Assembly: GCA_947460915.1 (NCBI GenBank)
Contig: CANHKJ010000045.1
Coordinates: forward strand, 1-15,893
DNA length: 15,893 nucleotides
Reading direction: 5' to 3'
Origin: Verrucomicrobiia bacterium
GTDB lineage: Bacteria; Verrucomicrobiota; Verrucomicrobiia; Verrucomicrobiales; Akkermansiaceae
This document shows, in pieces, positions 1-7,606 of this stretch (the first letter of the stretch is position 1; every line of letters begins with the position of its first letter). The translations under genes and the position numbers were made by a program. Under the pieces are notes generated by a model, which was not told where the DNA came from, did not search any database, and saw only the letters and a program-made list of their open reading frames with translations.

Positions 1-662
1 AAATCAGGACGGTTTTGCCGTGTTCGTTCTAACGCTTTTTCTTGTTGCCATGCGGCGATGTTTTTGTGGTGGCCGGATAGAAGGACCTCTGGAACCTTCA
101 TGCCTCGAAATTCAGCAGGCTTGGTGTAGGCGGGTGCTTCTAGCAGATTTTCATCGACGAACGATTCTTGTTGATGCGAGCGTTCATCACCGAGAGCCCC
201 AGGCAAGAGTCGCACGATGGCATCAGTGAGCACAGCTGCTGCGATCGCGCCATTGGTCAGAATGTAATCGCCGATGGAGAGTTCGAGGTCGATGAGGTTT
301 TCGATTACGCGATGATCGACGCCTTCGTAATGGCCGCAAACCAGGAGAATGTGCTCGCGGTTGGATAGCTCTTGTACGATTTTTTGTTTGAGTACGCGAC
401 CTTGCGGTGTCATCAAAATGACTAAAGTATTAGGTCCACGCAGCTCCTCAATGGCAGCAAATAATGGCTCGGGCTTGAGTAGCATGCCCTGTCCTCCGCC
501 ACAGAGTGTATCGTCGGTTTTCTGATGCTTGTCGGTGGCCCAATCGCGCAATTGATGCGCGCGGATGGTGACCACGCCTGCTGCCTGTGCACGCTTGATG
601 ATGCTCTCGCTTAAAGGAGCTAGAGCGATCTCGGGAAACAGCGTCAGTATGTCAATGATCAT
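1..662 (-). CDS. trmD: tRNA (guanine-N1-)-methyltransferase TrmD, C-terminus cut by window edge
   Basis: TrmD methylates N1 of G37 next to the anticodon of tRNAs reading CNN codons, using S-adenosylmethionine, and so prevents +1 frameshifting. I translated the strand by hand: the frame is open from an ATG at 662 to the left edge and gives 220 residues, most of the usual 230-250. Visible family motifs are MIIDILTLFPE at the N-terminus, LCGGGQGM (53-60), the SAM-binding trefoil-knot segments CGHYEGVDHR (109-118) and LSIGDYILTNG (128-138), and the C-terminal signature NLLEAPAYTKP (172-182) followed by VLLSGHH. The common GGEL after the knot motif reads NGAI here, which I take as a family variant. 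In many bacteria trmD lies inside an rpsP-rimM-trmD-rplS operon. Here it is the first gene on its strand, with a divergent gene upstream, so rimM and rpsP are not directly upstream. No clear Shine-Dalgarno sequence precedes the ATG. Confidence 0.96.
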   Translation of the reverse strand, partial: MIIDILTLFPEIALAPLSESIIKRAQAAGVVTIRAHQLRDWATDKHQKTDDTLCGGGQGMLLKPEPLFAAIEELRGPNTLVILMTPQGRVLKQKIVQELSNREHILLVCGHYEGVDHRVIENLIDLELSIGDYILTNGAIAAAVLTDAIVRLLPGALGDERSHQQESFVDENLLEAPAYTKPAEFRGMKVPEVLLSGHHKNIAAWQQEKALERTRQNRPD

Positions 663-722
663 CGGGTGTTGGTGATGTTACAGGAAACGACGAAAAAATG
701 CAAGATTGTGTCGGAGGAAAGC

Positions 723-761
723 ATGCGGCTGGGTTTTCGAAATGACAGCGCAGATGCATGA
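723..761 (+). other. Possible 12-codon leader ORF with a strong ribosome binding site
   Basis: Within the 147-base divergent gap between trmD and the flavin reductase gene, a perfect GGAGG (713-717) lies five bases before an ATG at 723. This ATG opens a 12-codon frame reading MRLGFRNDSADA before a TGA at 759-761. It is the best Shine-Dalgarno-to-ATG arrangement noticed in this window, yet no long frame follows. It may be a leader peptide for the genes starting at 810, or a chance match. No attenuator-type hairpin was found after it. Confidence 0.25.
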
Positions 762-809
762 CACGCTTCAGTTGCATTTTCCAAAAGGCGCGTTAGGTTG
801 GCGACTCTT

Positions 810-1436
810 ATGCGAACGATCACTGCTGACGATATTCACGCCATGGATAAATTGGTGCGGGTGCAATTTGCCACCTCACTTCCCGGACCGAAGCCGATTT
901 GCTTGATCGGCAGTGTGAATGCAGTAGGACAGACCAACCTTGCACCGTTTTCGAGCGTCTTGCATCTGGGTTCCAATCCTGCACTTCTCGGCATGATCAG
1001 TCGGCCTGATGTGGTGGAACGTCATACTCTGGCCAACATTCTAGAAACGAAAGTGTATACGATTAACCACGTGCATGTGGGCATGGTCGATGCAGCGCAT
1101 CAATGCTCGGCGCGCTATCCACGCGAGATGTCGGAGTTTTCGGCCACGGGCTTGCATGAGCATTGGGAAGATTCATTCGCCGCTCCTTTCGTGAAGGAAT
1201 CACGCTTGCGCATTGGTATGGTGCTCGAAGACGTGCTCGATATCGCGGCAAATGGCACGCAGATGATCATTGGAAGAGTGAGCCTCGTGCAGACCGAATC
1301 GATGGCAGATGATGGCTCGCTTGATTTGTGCGCGCTGGAGTCTGTGGCTTCGACCGCGCTGGATACCTACTTTGGCATCACGCCGCTGGCACGCTTCGCG
1401 TATGCCAAAGCAGATCGGCAACCAAGACGTTTGTGA
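810..1436 (+). CDS. Flavin reductase-like FMN-binding protein (COG1853 type)
   Basis: The predicted 208-residue protein matches the flavin reductase-like / DIM6-NTAB split-barrel family, which binds FMN or FAD. Members reduce free flavin with NAD(P)H or act as the reductase part of two-component systems. The core family pattern is visible: PKPICLIGSVNAVGQTNLAP near residues 26-45, then SSVLHLGSNPALLGMISRPD, and a C-terminal half with repeated barrel strands ending FGITPLARFAYAKADR. I chose the ATG at 810. A TTG at 798, with AAGG nine bases before it, would add four residues and cannot be excluded. The stop at 1434-1436 is three bases before the photolyase ATG, so the two genes are almost certainly co-transcribed and perhaps translationally coupled. 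That suggests the enzyme supplies reduced flavin or keeps the photolyase FAD reduced, which is an inference. The exact substrate cannot be read from the sequence. Confidence 0.85.
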   Translation: MRTITADDIHAMDKLVRVQFATSLPGPKPICLIGSVNAVGQTNLAPFSSVLHLGSNPALLGMISRPDVVERHTLANILETKVYTINHVHVGMVDAAHQCSARYPREMSEFSATGLHEHWEDSFAAPFVKESRLRIGMVLEDVLDIAANGTQMIIGRVSLVQTESMADDGSLDLCALESVASTALDTYFGITPLARFAYAKADRQPRRL

Positions 1437-1439
1437 ACG

Positions 1440-2924
1440 ATGGAAGTTACTCTGATTTATCCTCATCAATTGTTTGCTGAGCATCCTTCGGTGCAAAAAG
1501 GCCGTGCGATGTATTTGATCGAGGATCCATTGTTTTTCGGCAATGATCCACAATGGCCCTGTGCGATGCATCAGCAAAAGCTATTCCTTCATCGAGCTAG
1601 CATGAAGGCCTATCAGCGGGAGTTGCAGGCGATTGGACATGAGGTGATCTATGTCGATTGCCCCTGTGATGAGCCAGTGCGCAGTGATGTTTTGTTAGAA
1701 AAAATATTGCCTCGTTCGGTGAAGCATGTGCACTTCGCTGATCCGCATGATGATTTGTTATCGCGTCGATTGCAGTCATGGGCGCGACGCAATAAGGCAA
1801 GTTTGCAGATCTCGCCGAGTCCGAATTTTCTGAGTCCGCCAGATTTTTTGGAACAGCAATTGGCGGGTCGCAAAAAGCCCTTCATGGCGCGGTTTTATGA
1901 AGCGCAGCGCAAACGCATGAAGGTTTTGGTTGATGAAAACGATGGTCCACTGGGTGGGCGTTGGTCCTTCGATGAAGAGAATCGGAAAAAGCTACCTGCG
2001 AAGCATCAGGTGGTCCGTGAACCATGGTGTGCGAATGCTGATTTGACGGAGGCCCGCGCATATGTGCAGCGGAATTTTTCTCATCACCTAGGAACTATGG
2101 ATGGATTCCGCTGGCCCGTTACGCGGGTTGATTCTCAGCGTTGGTTGGTGCAATTTGTGAACGAGCGTCTCGATGAATTCGGCATCTACGAAGATGCCAT
2201 CGCGGTGAGACATGCGTTTCTCTATCACTCGGCGATCACGCCGATGCTCAACATCGGTTTGCTCGATCCGAGTGATGTGGTGGCTGCTGTGCTCGCGCGG
2301 CAAAAGGAAGTGCCGATGAATTCGTTAGAGGGATTCGTGCGTCAAGTGATCGGTTGGCGTGAATTCATGGCGGGCATTTACCGCTTTCATGGTCGTGCGA
2401 TTCGTGTGCGAAATTTCTGGGGTTTCACGCGTCCGATGCCGCAGTGCTTTTATGATGGGACATCGGGCATTGGCCCCGTGGATCGGGTGATCCGTCAGGT
2501 GCTCACCGAGGGCTACTGCCATCACATTGAGCGCTTGATGGTGCTGGGGAATTTTTTCTTGCTCTGTCGCATTCGGCCCGATGACGTCTATCGCTGGTTC
2601 ATGGAAATGTTTGTCGATTCCTATGATTGGGTGATGGTGCCGAATGTCTATGGCATGTCGCAATTTGCTGACGGTGGCACATTTACCACCAAACCGTATC
2701 TTTCGGGGTCGAACTATGTGAAAAAAATGTCCGACGAACCGAGCGGCGATTGGTGCGCGGTGTGGGATGGATTGTTCTGGATTTTCATTACCGATCATCG
2801 CGAGTTTTTCCTCAAAAACCCGCGCCTTTCGATGATGGTGCGCACCTGGGACAAGCAATCGACCGACAAGCAAGTAGCACATCGCGAGGTCGCCGAGGCC
2901 TTTTTGGCGCGCTTGGATGGATAG
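1440..2924 (+). CDS. Cryptochrome/photolyase family protein (PhrB / FeS-BCP-like) lacking most iron-sulfur cysteines
   Basis: The 494-residue protein is full length for the deoxyribodipyrimidine photolyase-related family (PhrB, FeS-BCP), flavoproteins that repair (6-4) photoproducts or sense blue light. It opens with the alpha/beta antenna domain (VTLIYPHQLFAEHP from residue 3) and continues into the helical FAD domain with YCHHIERLMVLGNF (359-372), MVPNVYGMSQFADGG (400s) and KPYLSGSNYVKKMSD. The paired histidines that matter in PhrB are kept (H361, H362). By recalled alignment to Agrobacterium PhrB, the first cluster cysteine (Cys350) is Pro346 here, the CxxC loop (Cys438/Cys441) is deleted between MSD (430-432) and GDWC, and only the last (Cys454) has a counterpart in Cys439. 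A bound [4Fe-4S] cluster is therefore unlikely. It may belong to a known cluster-free side branch. The gene follows the flavin reductase gene with a 3-base gap. Family assignment is firm; repair versus signalling is open. Confidence 0.92.
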   Translation: MEVTLIYPHQLFAEHPSVQKGRAMYLIEDPLFFGNDPQWPCAMHQQKLFLHRASMKAYQRELQAIGHEVIYVDCPCDEPVRSDVLLEKILPRSVKHVHFADPHDDLLSRRLQSWARRNKASLQISPSPNFLSPPDFLEQQLAGRKKPFMARFYEAQRKRMKVLVDENDGPLGGRWSFDEENRKKLPAKHQVVREPWCANADLTEARAYVQRNFSHHLGTMDGFRWPVTRVDSQRWLVQFVNERLDEFGIYEDAIAVRHAFLYHSAITPMLNIGLLDPSDVVAAVLARQKEVPMNSLEGFVRQVIGWREFMAGIYRFHGRAIRVRNFWGFTRPMPQCFYDGTSGIGPVDRVIRQVLTEGYCHHIERLMVLGNFFLLCRIRPDDVYRWFMEMFVDSYDWVMVPNVYGMSQFADGGTFTTKPYLSGSNYVKKMSDEPSGDWCAVWDGLFWIFITDHREFFLKNPRLSMMVRTWDKQSTDKQVAHREVAEAFLARLDG

Positions 2925-2946
2925 GTTGAGCGGAGGACGGGTTGAT

Positions 2947-2965
2947 GGAAATGCTTTGCATTTTC
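2947..2965 (+). other. Small hairpin between the photolyase gene and leuS
   Basis: GGAAATGC pairs with GCATTTTC across a three-base TTT loop, with one G-T wobble. It lies 23 bases after the photolyase stop codon and 52 bases before leuS. There is no separate T-run after it, so it is at best a weak terminator, and readthrough into leuS is possible. Confidence 0.3.
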
Positions 2966-3016
2966 TGAAAAATCCGCCAATCTCCCGCCCCTCAGCAACA
3001 ACGAGATTACGAGACC

Positions 3017-5566
3017 ATGTCCGAGCGCCGCAAACCATTTCCTTTTGATGTTTTTGAATCCCAATGGCAAAACCGTTGGGATCTCGAAAAAACATTCCGC
3101 ACCCCAGGACCGGGTGATGCGGATTTCGATGCCTCGAGGCCGAAGTTCTATGTGCTCGACATGTTTCCTTATCCCTCCGGCGCCGGCCTTCATGTAGGGC
3201 ATCCGGAAGGCTACACTGCGACCGATATTTTGGCGCGTTTCAAGCGTTGCCGTGGCTTCAATGTGTTGCACCCGATGGGCTGGGATGCCTTCGGTTTGCC
3301 CGCAGAGCAGTATGCCATCAAGACCGGTCAGCATCCACGCGTGACGACGGAAGCGAATATCAACAATTTCCGCAAGCAATTGCAGAACTTGGGATTTTCT
3401 TATGACTGGGATCGTGAAGTCGATACCACCGATCCTTCTTATGTGCGTTGGACGCAGTGGATTTTCTTGCAACTGTATCATTCGTATTTTGATGAAACCG
3501 CGCAAAAAGCGAAGCCGGTGAGCGAATTGGAGGCGAAAGGATGGACCCGCGAGCAAATCGATGCCGTGCGTTTGGCCTTCGTGCATGAAGCTCCTGTCAA
3601 CTGGTCGCCCGATTTGGGCACCGTGCTGGCGAATGAAGAAGTCGATGAATGGCGTAACAAAGGTCACATCGTCGAGCGTCGTCCATTGCGCCAATGGATG
3701 CTGCGTATCACCGCTTATGCCGAACGTTTGATCGATGAGATCGAGGCCTTGGATTGGCCCGAGGGCATCAAGTTGTTGCAGAAAAACTGGATTGGTAAGA
3801 GCGAGGGCGCGACCGTTGATTTCGCCGTGGGCAATCATACCGTGACCGTTTTCACAACGCGGCCAGACACCTTGTTCGGTGCCACCTACATGGTGCTTGC
3901 TCCTGAGCATCCTTTGCTTGCCGAAATCACCACCGAGGCTCAAAGCGCCGAAGTCGAGGCGTACGTGCAAAGCTGCGCCGCCAAGTCCGACATGGAACGC
4001 GGCGAGATGAACAAAGACAAAACCGGTGTGTTCACTGGCGCGTATGCGATCAATCCCGTCAATGGCGAAAACATTCCCGTGTGGATTGCCGATTACGTGA
4101 TGATGGGCTACGGCACCGGAGCGATCATGGCCGTACCCGCGCACGATGAGCGCGACTACGCATTTGCCGAGAAATTTTCCTTGCCGATTGTGCAGGTTGT
4201 TCAGCCCTTGAAAGAAGGCGACGATTGGAAAGGCTACACCGATTATGGCACAGCGATCCACTCCGGTTTCCTCGATGGCATGCCAACGGCTGATGCGAAA
4301 AGCGCGATGATCGATCGGTTAGAAAAAGAAGGTAAAGGAGCGCGCAAGATTCAATACAAATTGCGCGACTGGTTGTTCTCTCGCCAACGCTATTGGGGCG
4401 AACCATTTCCGATCATTTGGGAAAATGGTCAACATTCTGCGATTCCTTCGAGAGAATTGCCCTTGTTGCAACCAGAATTGGAAGACTTCAAGCCAACGGG
4501 TGATCCGCGTGGTCCTTTGATCAAAGCCACCGATTGGATTAAATACAGCGAGACTGCCCAGCGCGAAACCAACACCATGCCGCAATGGGCGGGCTCTTGC
4601 TGGTATTACTTGCGCTACTGTGATCCTCGCAATGAAGAAGCATTCATTTCCAAAGAAGCCGAGCAGTATTGGTTGGGCGGCGATGGAAAAGCTGGCGCGG
4701 TCGATCTCTATGTCGGCGGCACCGAGCACGCTGTGCTGCATTTGCTCTACGCACGCTTCTGGCACAAAGTCTTGTTTGACCTCGGTCATTTGAGCACCGC
4801 GGAACCTTTCCAAAAACTGGTGAACCAAGGACTGATCCTCGGCGAAGACGGACAGAAAATGTCAAAATCGGTCGGCAATGTGGTCAACCCCGATGATGTC
4901 ATTCGCGAGTATGGAGCCGACTCTTTGCGTCTCTATGAAATGTTCATGGGGCCCTTGGAGCAGGTGAAACCATGGCAAATGAAAGGCGTCGAGGGCGTTC
5001 ATCGCTTCTTGGCTCGCGTCTGGCGTGTGGCGATGGAAGAAAATCAATCGGGCGCGTGGCAGATTTCCTCACGCATTCAACGCAGTGCTTGCAGCGATGC
5101 GAAGTTGCGCAAAGTGGTGCACGAGACGATCAAAAAAGTCACCGATGACATCGAGCGCATGGCATTCAACACTGCCATCTCGCAGATGATGATTTGCACC
5201 AATGCCTTCACGCAAGCTGAGCAAGTTCCCTTGCAAGAATTCCTCATCTTCCTGCGCTTACTCAATCCCTTTGCTCCGCACATCGCTGAGCAATTGCAAG
5301 AGATTTTGGTTTCAGGTTCACCGATGCTCTACCATCAAGCTTGGCCAGAGTTTGATGCCGAAGCTCTGATCGAAAACGAGATTGAACTCGTCGTGCAAGT
5401 CAACGGCAAGCTGCGCGATCGCATCGCCGTAGCACCCGATGCGAACGAAGAAACCGTATTGGCCGTCGCGTTGGCCTCGCCGAAAATCAAGGAATACACC
5501 GATGGCAAAACGATGCGCAAAGTTGTCTATGTGCAAGGTAGATTGCTGAACTTGGTCGTTGGCTAA
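3017..5566 (+). CDS. leuS: Leucyl-tRNA synthetase
   Basis: This cytoplasmic class Ia synthetase charges tRNA-Leu with leucine at the cost of ATP. The 849-residue product has the usual length and domain order: the Rossmann fold with the HIGH motif as HVGH (59-62) in YPSGAGLHVGHPEGYTATD; the CP1 editing domain with the threonine-rich TTRPDT (280-285) and GYGTGAIMAVPAHDERD (364-380), whose Asp380 matches the essential editing aspartate; the KMSKS loop exactly as KMSKS (614-618); and an anticodon-binding region with a C-terminal domain ending in QVNGKLRDRIAV and VYVQGRLLNLVVG. The zinc-binding module is shortened and has lost its cysteines: the usual NWCP is NWSP, and the CxxC loop is replaced by VDEWRNKGH before VERRPLRQWMLRITAYAERL. 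This loss occurs in other bacteria. The gene reads away from the photolyase gene in the same direction and ends at a strong terminator shared with the convergent DUF1080 gene. Confidence 0.98.
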   Translation: MSERRKPFPFDVFESQWQNRWDLEKTFRTPGPGDADFDASRPKFYVLDMFPYPSGAGLHVGHPEGYTATDILARFKRCRGFNVLHPMGWDAFGLPAEQYAIKTGQHPRVTTEANINNFRKQLQNLGFSYDWDREVDTTDPSYVRWTQWIFLQLYHSYFDETAQKAKPVSELEAKGWTREQIDAVRLAFVHEAPVNWSPDLGTVLANEEVDEWRNKGHIVERRPLRQWMLRITAYAERLIDEIEALDWPEGIKLLQKNWIGKSEGATVDFAVGNHTVTVFTTRPDTLFGATYMVLAPEHPLLAEITTEAQSAEVEAYVQSCAAKSDMERGEMNKDKTGVFTGAYAINPVNGENIPVWIADYVMMGYGTGAIMAVPAHDERDYAFAEKFSLPIVQVVQPLKEGDDWKGYTDYGTAIHSGFLDGMPTADAKSAMIDRLEKEGKGARKIQYKLRDWLFSRQRYWGEPFPIIWENGQHSAIPSRELPLLQPELEDFKPTGDPRGPLIKATDWIKYSETAQRETNTMPQWAGSCWYYLRYCDPRNEEAFISKEAEQYWLGGDGKAGAVDLYVGGTEHAVLHLLYARFWHKVLFDLGHLSTAEPFQKLVNQGLILGEDGQKMSKSVGNVVNPDDVIREYGADSLRLYEMFMGPLEQVKPWQMKGVEGVHRFLARVWRVAMEENQSGAWQISSRIQRSACSDAKLRKVVHETIKKVTDDIERMAFNTAISQMMICTNAFTQAEQVPLQEFLIFLRLLNPFAPHIAEQLQEILVSGSPMLYHQAWPEFDAEALIENEIELVVQVNGKLRDRIAVAPDANEETVLAVALASPKIKEYTDGKTMRKVVYVQGRLLNLVVG

Positions 5567-5583
5567 GAGGCCGAAAATGGGCA

Positions 5584-5640
5584 TAAAAAAACCGCTCGTT
5601 GCGAAGTTGCGAATCAACCTCGGACGAGCGGTATTTTTTT
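5584..5640. terminator. Bidirectional intrinsic terminator between leuS and the DUF1080 gene
   Basis: ACCGCTCGT (5591-5599) pairs perfectly with ACGAGCGGT (5624-5632). An inner stem, CGAAGTTG (5602-5609) with CAACCTCG (5615-5622), holds with one mismatch around a CGAAT loop. A run of seven T follows on the right (5634-5640) and a run of seven A precedes on the left (5585-5591), so the element works in both directions. It sits between two convergent genes, leuS ending at 5566 and the DUF1080 gene ending at 5653. GTTGCGAA is repeated in tandem inside it (5598-5605 and 5606-5613). Confidence 0.92.
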
Positions 5641-5652
5641 GATCGCAGTGAA

Positions 5653-6882
5653 TTACAGTTCTTTGATCCAGATGTTGGCGAAGTCTAACGAACTGCCGTG
5701 ATGTTGCAAACCAACGGGGCCTTTCACGGGAACGCCGGGGAGTTGTGCTTGATCGATGACTTTTTTGTCGTTAAGGATCACGGTGAGGCGATCACCTTTC
5801 ATGGTGATTTCCATGCGATTCCATTCGCCTACAGGACGATCTGCTTTTTCTTTGGGTGTAACACCAGCACGAACTTCGGGGGAGTGACCTTTGTTGGTGC
5901 GATAGCCATAGACTTCGCCCGAGCCGACAGGCCAGTTCCAAAGGTTGACTTGTGAATTGATATTGCCGCGCATGTAAACGCCGCTATCGAGTTCTTCCAC
6001 TTGCAAGGTCTGACCACTTTCTTCGCCTTGTGCATTGATCACTGGTCGGGCTTGAGTTGGTCCGACACCATTCCAGCGCCAATCGAGCTTCATGGTGAAA
6101 TCGCCGTATTCTTTTTCTGACCAAAGGTCTTTACTACGGCCATCGTACTTCAAGACTCCATTCACAGGAACCCAATGTGCCTCACCGCCTTCAGGGAGTT
6201 TCCAGCCAGCATGTGATTTGCCATCAAACAACGGAGCGAAACCTTGCGCTTTCCATTCCTCGGCCTTGGCTACAGGAGCAAGATCGGCAATTTTGATGTT
6301 ACGAAATGCTACAGGGTCACCGTGACCGCACCAACTGATGTGACCAGCGCGTCGTTTGACTCCTTGGTGTTGGGGGAACTTAGCTTGCAATTCATCAAGA
6401 TTGGCCTCGGTGATGACCGTGCCGTTGAGTTCGACTTTCACAGTGTTGCCGAGAACGGTAACACGCTCATGATTCCACTCGCCTAGAGGCTTGAGGTGGC
6501 CTTTCTTGGCAGGCACCATGGTGTAGATCGAGCCGTGGAATTGATAGTCCTTCAGATCTTTGTATTTGTCCGATGTGTCGTCGAGAATTTGCAATTCCAT
6601 ACCAACATAGGCAGCGTCACCTGCTCCGGGATAATGAATGCCTAGACCGTTGTTGCCACCAGGAGGCAGCAAGAATTCGAAATCGAGAATGTAATGAGAA
6701 AAGCGTTCTTCCGTCATCAAATTGCTGCCTTTTGGCGTGCAGGTGATGGTTCCATCTTTGACCTCGTAGCCTTGACCTTTCCAGCCAGTGAGGTCTTTTC
6801 CATTAAAAAGTGGGCGGAATTCCTGTGCTGTTGCGATGGCGCAGCAGCTAATAATCAGGGCGATGCTTCGATAAACTGTCAT
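5653..6882 (-). CDS. Exported protein with two DUF1080 (3-keto-disaccharide hydrolase-like) domains
   Basis: The 409-residue protein starts with a signal peptide (residues 1-19, hydrophobic core SIALIISCCAIATA), so it is probably periplasmic. Two copies of the DUF1080 jelly-roll domain follow. The first opens with PLFNGKDLTGWK (24-35) and the second with PLFDGKSHAGWK (217-228). Each copy has its own GEWN motif (GEWNHERV near 134, GEWNRMEI in the second) and ends in a matching strand (FRNIKIADL, ANIWIKEL). Some members of this family (PF06439) hydrolyse 3-keto-glycosides, produced when a dehydrogenase oxidises the 3-OH of a sugar; many others are uncharacterised. The family is greatly expanded in Verrucomicrobiota, Planctomycetota and Bacteroidota. 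The gene is the last of a probable operon, 57 bases behind the HD gene, and ends at the bidirectional terminator. The ATG at 6882 is chosen because it places the signal peptide at the N-terminus. The substrate is unknown. Confidence 0.93.
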   Translation of the reverse strand: MTVYRSIALIISCCAIATAQEFRPLFNGKDLTGWKGQGYEVKDGTITCTPKGSNLMTEERFSHYILDFEFLLPPGGNNGLGIHYPGAGDAAYVGMELQILDDTSDKYKDLKDYQFHGSIYTMVPAKKGHLKPLGEWNHERVTVLGNTVKVELNGTVITEANLDELQAKFPQHQGVKRRAGHISWCGHGDPVAFRNIKIADLAPVAKAEEWKAQGFAPLFDGKSHAGWKLPEGGEAHWVPVNGVLKYDGRSKDLWSEKEYGDFTMKLDWRWNGVGPTQARPVINAQGEESGQTLQVEELDSGVYMRGNINSQVNLWNWPVGSGEVYGYRTNKGHSPEVRAGVTPKEKADRPVGEWNRMEITMKGDRLTVILNDKKVIDQAQLPGVPVKGPVGLQHHGSSLDFANIWIKEL

Positions 6883-6939
6883 AATGTGTGATACTACGAA
6901 CGAGGGGTGAGGATTGTTTCAAAAATTAATCAACAGCGA

Positions 6940-7578
6940 TCAGGCGATGCCGTTTTTGAGGCGAGCGACCGCTGTTTCCAGATTGAAGCGCGCTTGTTCT
7001 TCATATACCTCGCGAATGGTCTCACTCTCGTAAATGACAGGTCGGGCGAGAAATTCCTCCAAAATTGCCGCGCGTTTGCTGCAGTATTCAGCGAGCGGGA
7101 CAGCAGCATATTCTTCGCGAATATGCTTTTCATACTCAGCATAGCGCTTTGGCTCGCGCGCAAAAATGTTGAGATCGAGCCCAATCATGATGGCGGCATC
7201 CATGTCATCTTTGGCGTGATGCTTTTTGGTGGCTAGAATCATGTCGCGCACAAATTCGATCACGGATTCTGTGGCCTCACATTCCAGCATGAATTCTTTC
7301 GCCATCGCAAAGCTGCGCTCTTCGTTGTCGTTCGTGAGCGGTTGGTAAACGGCATCGTGAAACCACAAAGCGATTTCGATCAAAGCGAGGCGTTCTTCGT
7401 CACCTTCGATTTCATCCAATTCTTCGAGGCATTCTTCGATGTGTTGTAGTGTGTGATAGCTGCGGTGTTTTTCACTGTAGCAAGCGACGAGTCGTTGGTG
7501 CCAGGTAAGGGCAAAGGCACGTGTGCCGCCGAGGAATTCGACGAGTTCCACCCAGCGTTGTTTGGTAGCGTAATCCAT
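6940..7578 (-). CDS. Predicted metal-dependent HD-superfamily phosphohydrolase (COG4339 type)
   Basis: The 212-residue protein is probably cytoplasmic, with no signal peptide or membrane segment. It carries the metal-binding HD pattern: YHTLQHI (41-47, with H42 and H46), the HD dyad in LWFHDAVYQP (71-80, H74-D75), histidines H120/H121 in ATKKHHAKDD, and the late aspartate D135 in IGLDLNIF. The YHTLQH...WFHDAVY combination is typical of small stand-alone HD proteins annotated as predicted metal-dependent phosphohydrolases, whose natural substrates are mostly unknown. The rest is helical and charged (for example RYAEYEKHIREEY), as in the family. It lies 28 bases after the amidohydrolase gene and 57 bases before the DUF1080 gene on the same strand, suggesting co-transcription. 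That does not fix its substrate; a phosphorylated metabolite or nucleotide is possible. Confidence 0.88.
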   Translation of the reverse strand: MDYATKQRWVELVEFLGGTRAFALTWHQRLVACYSEKHRSYHTLQHIEECLEELDEIEGDEERLALIEIALWFHDAVYQPLTNDNEERSFAMAKEFMLECEATESVIEFVRDMILATKKHHAKDDMDAAIMIGLDLNIFAREPKRYAEYEKHIREEYAAVPLAEYCSKRAAILEEFLARPVIYESETIREVYEEQARFNLETAVARLKNGIA

Positions 7579-7606
7579 GATGATGTGTTAGAGAAAATTT
7601 TTTGCT

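Noticed and set aside
2325..4261. Long open frames antisense to the photolyase and leuS genes (256 and 488 codons)
   Set aside because: They lie opposite strongly supported genes with intact motifs and have no family signatures. They are shadows caused by codon bias.
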